Positions 61,224-64,000 of a DNA stretch of 64,000 nt are shown one piece after another (positions within the stretch are counted from its first letter, which is position 1; each line of letters begins with the position of its first letter). Source of the stretch: Oscillibacter sp. (lineage in GTDB: Bacteria > Bacillota > Clostridia > Oscillospirales > Oscillospiraceae); contig JAFYQM010000051.1 in NCBI GenBank assembly GCA_017547085.1, positions 1-64,000 of the forward strand. Reading direction: 5' to 3'. Under the pieces are notes generated by a model. The model saw only the letters and a program-made list of their open reading frames with translations, was not told the origin of the DNA and ran no database searches. Position numbers and translations under genes: made by a program.

Positions 61224-62264
61224 TTACTTCAGGAAAATCCGCTTTCCGCCCTGATATGCCCGCACCACGCCAATGCGCTGGGCGCTGGGCACGCAGCCTT
61301 CCAGTTCTGCGAACAGGGCATCCGCATCCGCCGGATCCACCGCCATCAGCAAGCCGCCGGCCGTCTGAGGGTCGTACAGCAGGTCCTGCTTACACAACTC
61401 TACTTCTCCCTCTTCCACACCGCACGCTGCAAAGGCACGGTTGCGGTACATGCCCTCCGGCAGGATCCCCATACGGGCCAGTTCTAACGCCTCGGGAATG
61501 AAATCGACCTTGTCTGTATGCAACTCCACTTCCACATCGCTTCCCTGCGCCATCTCATACAGGTGGCCCAGCATACCAAATCCCGTCACATCCGTGCAGG
61601 CGTGAACGCGGTACTTCACCATCGCATCACGGGCTGTCTTATTCAGCGTGGTCATCAGCCGGTAGGCCAGTTCCATGCTCTCTTCAGACACCAGATCCGC
61701 CTTGCTTCCGGTGGTCAATACGCCAATGCCCAGCGGTTTCGTAAACAGCAGCACATCTCCTGCCTTGGCACCGGAATTGGTCAGCACGCGGTCAGGATGC
61801 ACAAAACCAGTCACAGCCAGACCATATTTCGGCTCGTCATCCAGAATGGAGTGGCCGCCGGTGATCAGCGCACCAGCCTCATAGACCTTGTCATAGCCGC
61901 CCCGCAGCATATCGTGCACAGCAGAAGGCGGCATCTTGGCCGGAACCGCCATAATATTCAGGCACAGCTTCGGCTCACCACCCATGGCATACACATCCGA
62001 AAGGGCGTTGGTCGCAGCGATCTGTCCGAACAGATAGGGATCGTCCGCAATGGGCGGGAAGAAATCCACCGTCTGTACCAATGCCAGATCATCGGACACC
62101 CGGTACACCGAAGCGTCATCACTCTTGTCAAAGCCCACCAGCAGATTGGGATCGTGGTGGACCTGAATGCCCTCCAGCAGCTGAGACAGCACACCCGCAC
62201 CTACCTTGGCGCCGCAGCCGGCACATTTTGCCAGTTTTGTCAGCTTTACTTCGTTTTCCGCCAT
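61224..62264 (-). CDS. selD: Selenide, water dikinase (selenophosphate synthetase)
   Basis: A 346-residue enzyme making selenophosphate from ATP and selenide. The catalytic pair is C17 and K20 (CAGCGAK), so this is the Cys, not the Sec, form. Further motifs: LVGFDKSDDASVYRV, VQTVDFFPP, NALSDVYAMGG, ITGGHSI and the C-terminal DPQTAGGLL. It overlaps yqeB by 19 bases. No selA, selB or selC is in the window; its role may be cofactor selenium supply. Confidence 0.96.
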   Translation of the reverse strand: MAENEVKLTKLAKCAGCGAKVGAGVLSQLLEGIQVHHDPNLLVGFDKSDDASVYRVSDDLALVQTVDFFPPIADDPYLFGQIAATNALSDVYAMGGEPKLCLNIMAVPAKMPPSAVHDMLRGGYDKVYEAGALITGGHSILDDEPKYGLAVTGFVHPDRVLTNSGAKAGDVLLFTKPLGIGVLTTGSKADLVSEESMELAYRLMTTLNKTARDAMVKYRVHACTDVTGFGMLGHLYEMAQGSDVEVELHTDKVDFIPEALELARMGILPEGMYRNRAFAACGVEEGEVELCKQDLLYDPQTAGGLLMAVDPADADALFAELEGCVPSAQRIGVVRAYQGGKRIFLK

Positions 62265-63064
62265 GTGTTTTCCTCCTTCAGAATCCCGCTGTGCCGCAAA
62301 ATGGCCTCCAACACGCCTCCGCCGACAGAAAGTGCTTTGTCAGAGGCGGTGTAACAGTGTTCCACTTTACACCTCGGATCAATATCTCCGGCTTTCATTC
62401 CCTGATGAACCGGGGTTCCGTCCGGCAAAATCCCCCGCAGTACGCCCGACAGGGTACAAACCATGGGCACACCGTTTACCGTTGCGGCGATATCTCCCAC
62501 CTGCACCTGTGCGCCGATCTCCAGCAGTTGATGGAATACACCGTCCGCCGGTGCCCGCAGCACCCGCTCTCCGGCAAAGCCGCCGATCAGTCCGGGAATG
62601 CCGGTATTGGGAATGGCACTCCCCTCCCAGATCACCCGACCGAGCGTGTGCCCCCGCATGGTCTCCACCACGGCATGACAATCCACACCCGCGGTAAAAC
62701 CGGGGCCAACTCCAACCACCGTGGGCGCATTGGTGATGTTCGTGCCAAGATTCTTTTTTGCAAGAATGGCATCCACTACCGCATCCGGCTGCAAAACAGG
62801 GATGCATTCTCCCTCCGGATCTGCCAGCACAGGGATCACGCCCTCCTGCAGCAGGGAATGCACCTGCGCGGCATCATCCGCCCGCATGGCCTTTACATCC
62901 TCCACCACGGTTTCACCGTGGACAATTGCCTGGGAAAAGCAGACCGTCCGGCGAATGGCGGTAGGTTTTTCCGTATCAGTCATCGCTACCTGCAAGCCAG
63001 CCCGCCACAACCGTAAGGCAATCCCAGTGGCCAGATCACCGGCACCGCGTATCAGTACGAGCAT
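62246..63064 (-). CDS. yqeB: Selenium-dependent molybdenum hydroxylase maturation protein YqeB (EF2563 type)
   Basis: A 272-residue protein starting MLVLIRGAGDLATGIALRLWRAG, with a Rossmann-like N-terminus, then KKNLGTNITNAPTVVGVGPGFTAGVDCHAVVETMRGH, the hallmark of the EF2563 family, and a biotinyl-like barrel near the C-terminus. Together with YqeC and SelD it marks genomes with selenium-dependent molybdenum hydroxylases. ATG 63064 has GGGGAG. It overlaps both neighbours. Confidence 0.93.
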   Translation of the reverse strand: MLVLIRGAGDLATGIALRLWRAGLQVAMTDTEKPTAIRRTVCFSQAIVHGETVVEDVKAMRADDAAQVHSLLQEGVIPVLADPEGECIPVLQPDAVVDAILAKKNLGTNITNAPTVVGVGPGFTAGVDCHAVVETMRGHTLGRVIWEGSAIPNTGIPGLIGGFAGERVLRAPADGVFHQLLEIGAQVQVGDIAATVNGVPMVCTLSGVLRGILPDGTPVHQGMKAGDIDPRCKVEHCYTASDKALSVGGGVLEAILRHSGILKEENTWRKTK

Positions 63065-63720
63065 ACCACATACTCCCCTTTCCAAAGGCTGCCTGCCAGT
63101 ACCGGACATGCCAAGCTCTTTGCCAGCGCCTGTGCATATTCCAATTCCTCTGCAGTCTCAACCTGATTTACAAAAATTCTATCGTGCAGCCTCTCTGCCA
63201 GTAAGACAGCAGCTTCTGTCTCCGGGGTGGCGATGGCATCCACCGTAGCTTTTGCCAATGCAGCATACCGCTCGGGGCGGTGAGCTGCCTCTGCAATGGC
63301 TCGGCCAAAGCCGGAAGCACCCACTACGCAAATCGTCTGGTTGGCTTCCGCAGGAATAACCGGCTCATGGGAAGCGTGGGCCTTCAAGGGACGCTGCGCG
63401 GAACCGTCAGCCTCCACCAATACATAGTCGAACCACGCTGCCAGCTGCGCCATGGACATTAGGGATGCCGTCAACTTTCCACTATCCGGTAGGAACGTTC
63501 CCGCGCAGAGCAGGCGGTGCTGCTGTCGCAGGCGATCCAGTTCTTCTGCCGTTTCCGCCCATGAAATCCCCGCAAAGGGCATGATTTTGGTGGTGGTGCA
63601 CAGCAGTACCCTGTGGTGCTGTGCCAGTTCCTCACCCAGTGTTCGCAGGAGGGTGGTTTTTCCACCGCCGCCAATCACTGCCGTTACGCCGTCGCGAATT
63701 TCTAACAGCTCCTTCAGCAC
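63052..63720 (-). CDS. yqeC: Putative selenium-dependent hydroxylase accessory protein YqeC
   Basis: A 222-residue P-loop protein. VTAVIGGGGKTTLL carries the nucleotide-binding loop near residues 12-25; VLLCTTTKIMPF and DYVLVEADGSAQRPLKAHASHEPVIP are conserved family blocks. The GTG at 63720 is preferred because AGGAGG sits eight bases upstream. It is the first gene of the yqeC-yqeB-selD operon and overlaps yqeB. Confidence 0.92.
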   Translation of the reverse strand: MLKELLEIRDGVTAVIGGGGKTTLLRTLGEELAQHHRVLLCTTTKIMPFAGISWAETAEELDRLRQQHRLLCAGTFLPDSGKLTASLMSMAQLAAWFDYVLVEADGSAQRPLKAHASHEPVIPAEANQTICVVGASGFGRAIAEAAHRPERYAALAKATVDAIATPETEAAVLLAERLHDRIFVNQVETAEELEYAQALAKSLACPVLAGSLWKGEYVVCSY

Positions 63721-63819
63721 AGGGGCCCCCTCCTTTCGTTCTTCTTTTATTAGAATAACACCTCCCATTTCCTCCGTCAAGGCGAAACATTGTCTTCAAG
63801 AGGCGCATGTTTTTTACAA

Positions 63820-63855
63820 AAAAAGAACCGAAAGCTGTTGCTTTCGGTTCTTTTT
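63820..63855 (-). terminator. Terminator between the right-edge gene and yqeC
   Basis: A 16-bp stem (A5-GAACCGAAAGC / GCTTTCGGTTC-T5) with loop TGTT, just downstream of the gene cut by the right edge. Confidence 0.92.
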
Positions 63856-63857
63856 GA

Positions 63858-64000
63858 TTATATCCCCAAAGATCTCCACCAGTCACCTGTGGCATCACCA
63901 AAGCCTCCTGTAGGGTCCTCCACAGGGGTATCCGGTTCCGAGGGTTCTACCGGCACCTCAGGCTCAGGGATCAGCGGTGTGTCGCCTTCCTCGCCGAGCT
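63858..64000 (-). CDS. C-terminal tail of a protein cut by the window edge
   Basis: The last 47 residues are visible: an acidic, Pro-rich tail (PLIPEPEVPVEPSEPDTPVE) ending GDWWRSLGI. Such tails occur on class A penicillin-binding proteins and other exported proteins of Clostridia, but too little is present to name it. Confidence 0.55.
   Translation of the reverse strand, partial: LGEEGDTPLIPEPEVPVEPSEPDTPVEDPTGGFGDATGDWWRSLGI

Noticed and set aside
62205..62216. Selenocysteine in SelD
   Set aside because: Residue 17 is encoded as Cys and the frame has no internal TGA.
1..64000. CRISPR arrays, rRNA genes and intact insertion sequences
   Set aside because: No regularly spaced repeats, rRNA segments or transposase-like products were seen on either strand.

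Overview
The window looks like the chromosome of a strictly anaerobic gut Clostridia member, most likely Oscillospiraceae or a relative. The evidence is moderately high GC, many NTN-type Firmicutes families, sigma-A promoters, superoxide reductase with AhpC/AhpF, salvage-only thiamine genes behind TPP riboswitches, a C. kluyveri-type 4-hydroxybutyrate dehydrogenase, and selenium-dependent molybdenum hydroxylase maturation genes. Species cannot be set from the sequence alone.

Layout. (1) 1-3.6 kb is a mobile-element segment: a MobC-like ribbon-helix-helix start, an inverted-repeat-rich possible oriT, a RepA-like ATPase, DUF6076-, CAP- and DUF6809-type genes. (2) 3.7-17.9 kb is a compact catabolic island. 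A leftward eight-gene operon encodes a split PEP-synthase/phenylphosphate-synthase-like phosphotransferase (His subunit and ATP-grasp subunit), an HprK-like P-loop protein, adenylate kinase, a YczE-type membrane protein, an MBL hydrolase, a 3-hydroxyacyl-CoA dehydrogenase and a GNAT. Divergent from it lie a PHP phosphatase-like gene, a FadR-type regulator, a three-subunit xanthine-dehydrogenase-family hydroxylase, a C_GCAxxG_C_C protein and a second, paralogous regulator. A palindrome ATAATCGATTAT sits near the starts of all three transcripts. (3) 17.9-18.2 kb holds arm-like repeats and the 3' half of a tRNA-Arg, looking like the right end of an integrative element. (4) 18.4-24.2 kb is thiamine salvage (thiamine-binding protein, ThiW, ThiM, ThiE, HAD, ThiD, ThiT, TenA) under two TPP riboswitches, with a third, divergent thi-box-like element between them. 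(5) 24.3-32.2 kb has AhpF-like/AhpC/superoxide reductase, then a frameshifted MFS transporter, a 7-alpha-hydroxysteroid-dehydrogenase-like SDR, a tocopherol-cyclase-like protein and a DUF255 protein. (6) 32.2-41.3 kb carries sdpIR, a membrane-anchored E2/CAT-like protein, a phosphoribosyltransferase, 4-hydroxybutyrate dehydrogenase, a PPTase and dnaG-rpoD. (7) 41.4-60.1 kb carries a large HD-GYP/GGDEF protein, a BTAD regulator, sortase B, an SH3-NlpC/P60 hydrolase, an AbrB protein with a methionine gamma-lyase-like enzyme, transporters, a DUF368 flippase, an FtsW/PBP pair, a radical SAM protein and a ketopantoate-reductase-like protein. (8) 60.1-64 kb carries DUF2804 and yqeC-yqeB-selD.

How the parts may work together (inference). 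In region 2 a PEP-synthase-type enzyme would activate an unknown, possibly phenolic, substrate by phosphorylation at the cost of ATP to AMP and Pi. The adenylate kinase would recycle the AMP, the PHP or MBL enzyme would hydrolyse an intermediate, and the molybdenum enzyme would hydroxylate or dehydroxylate it. The yqeBC-selD genes near the right end could supply the selenium-modified cofactor. This island is the best candidate for an undescribed system.
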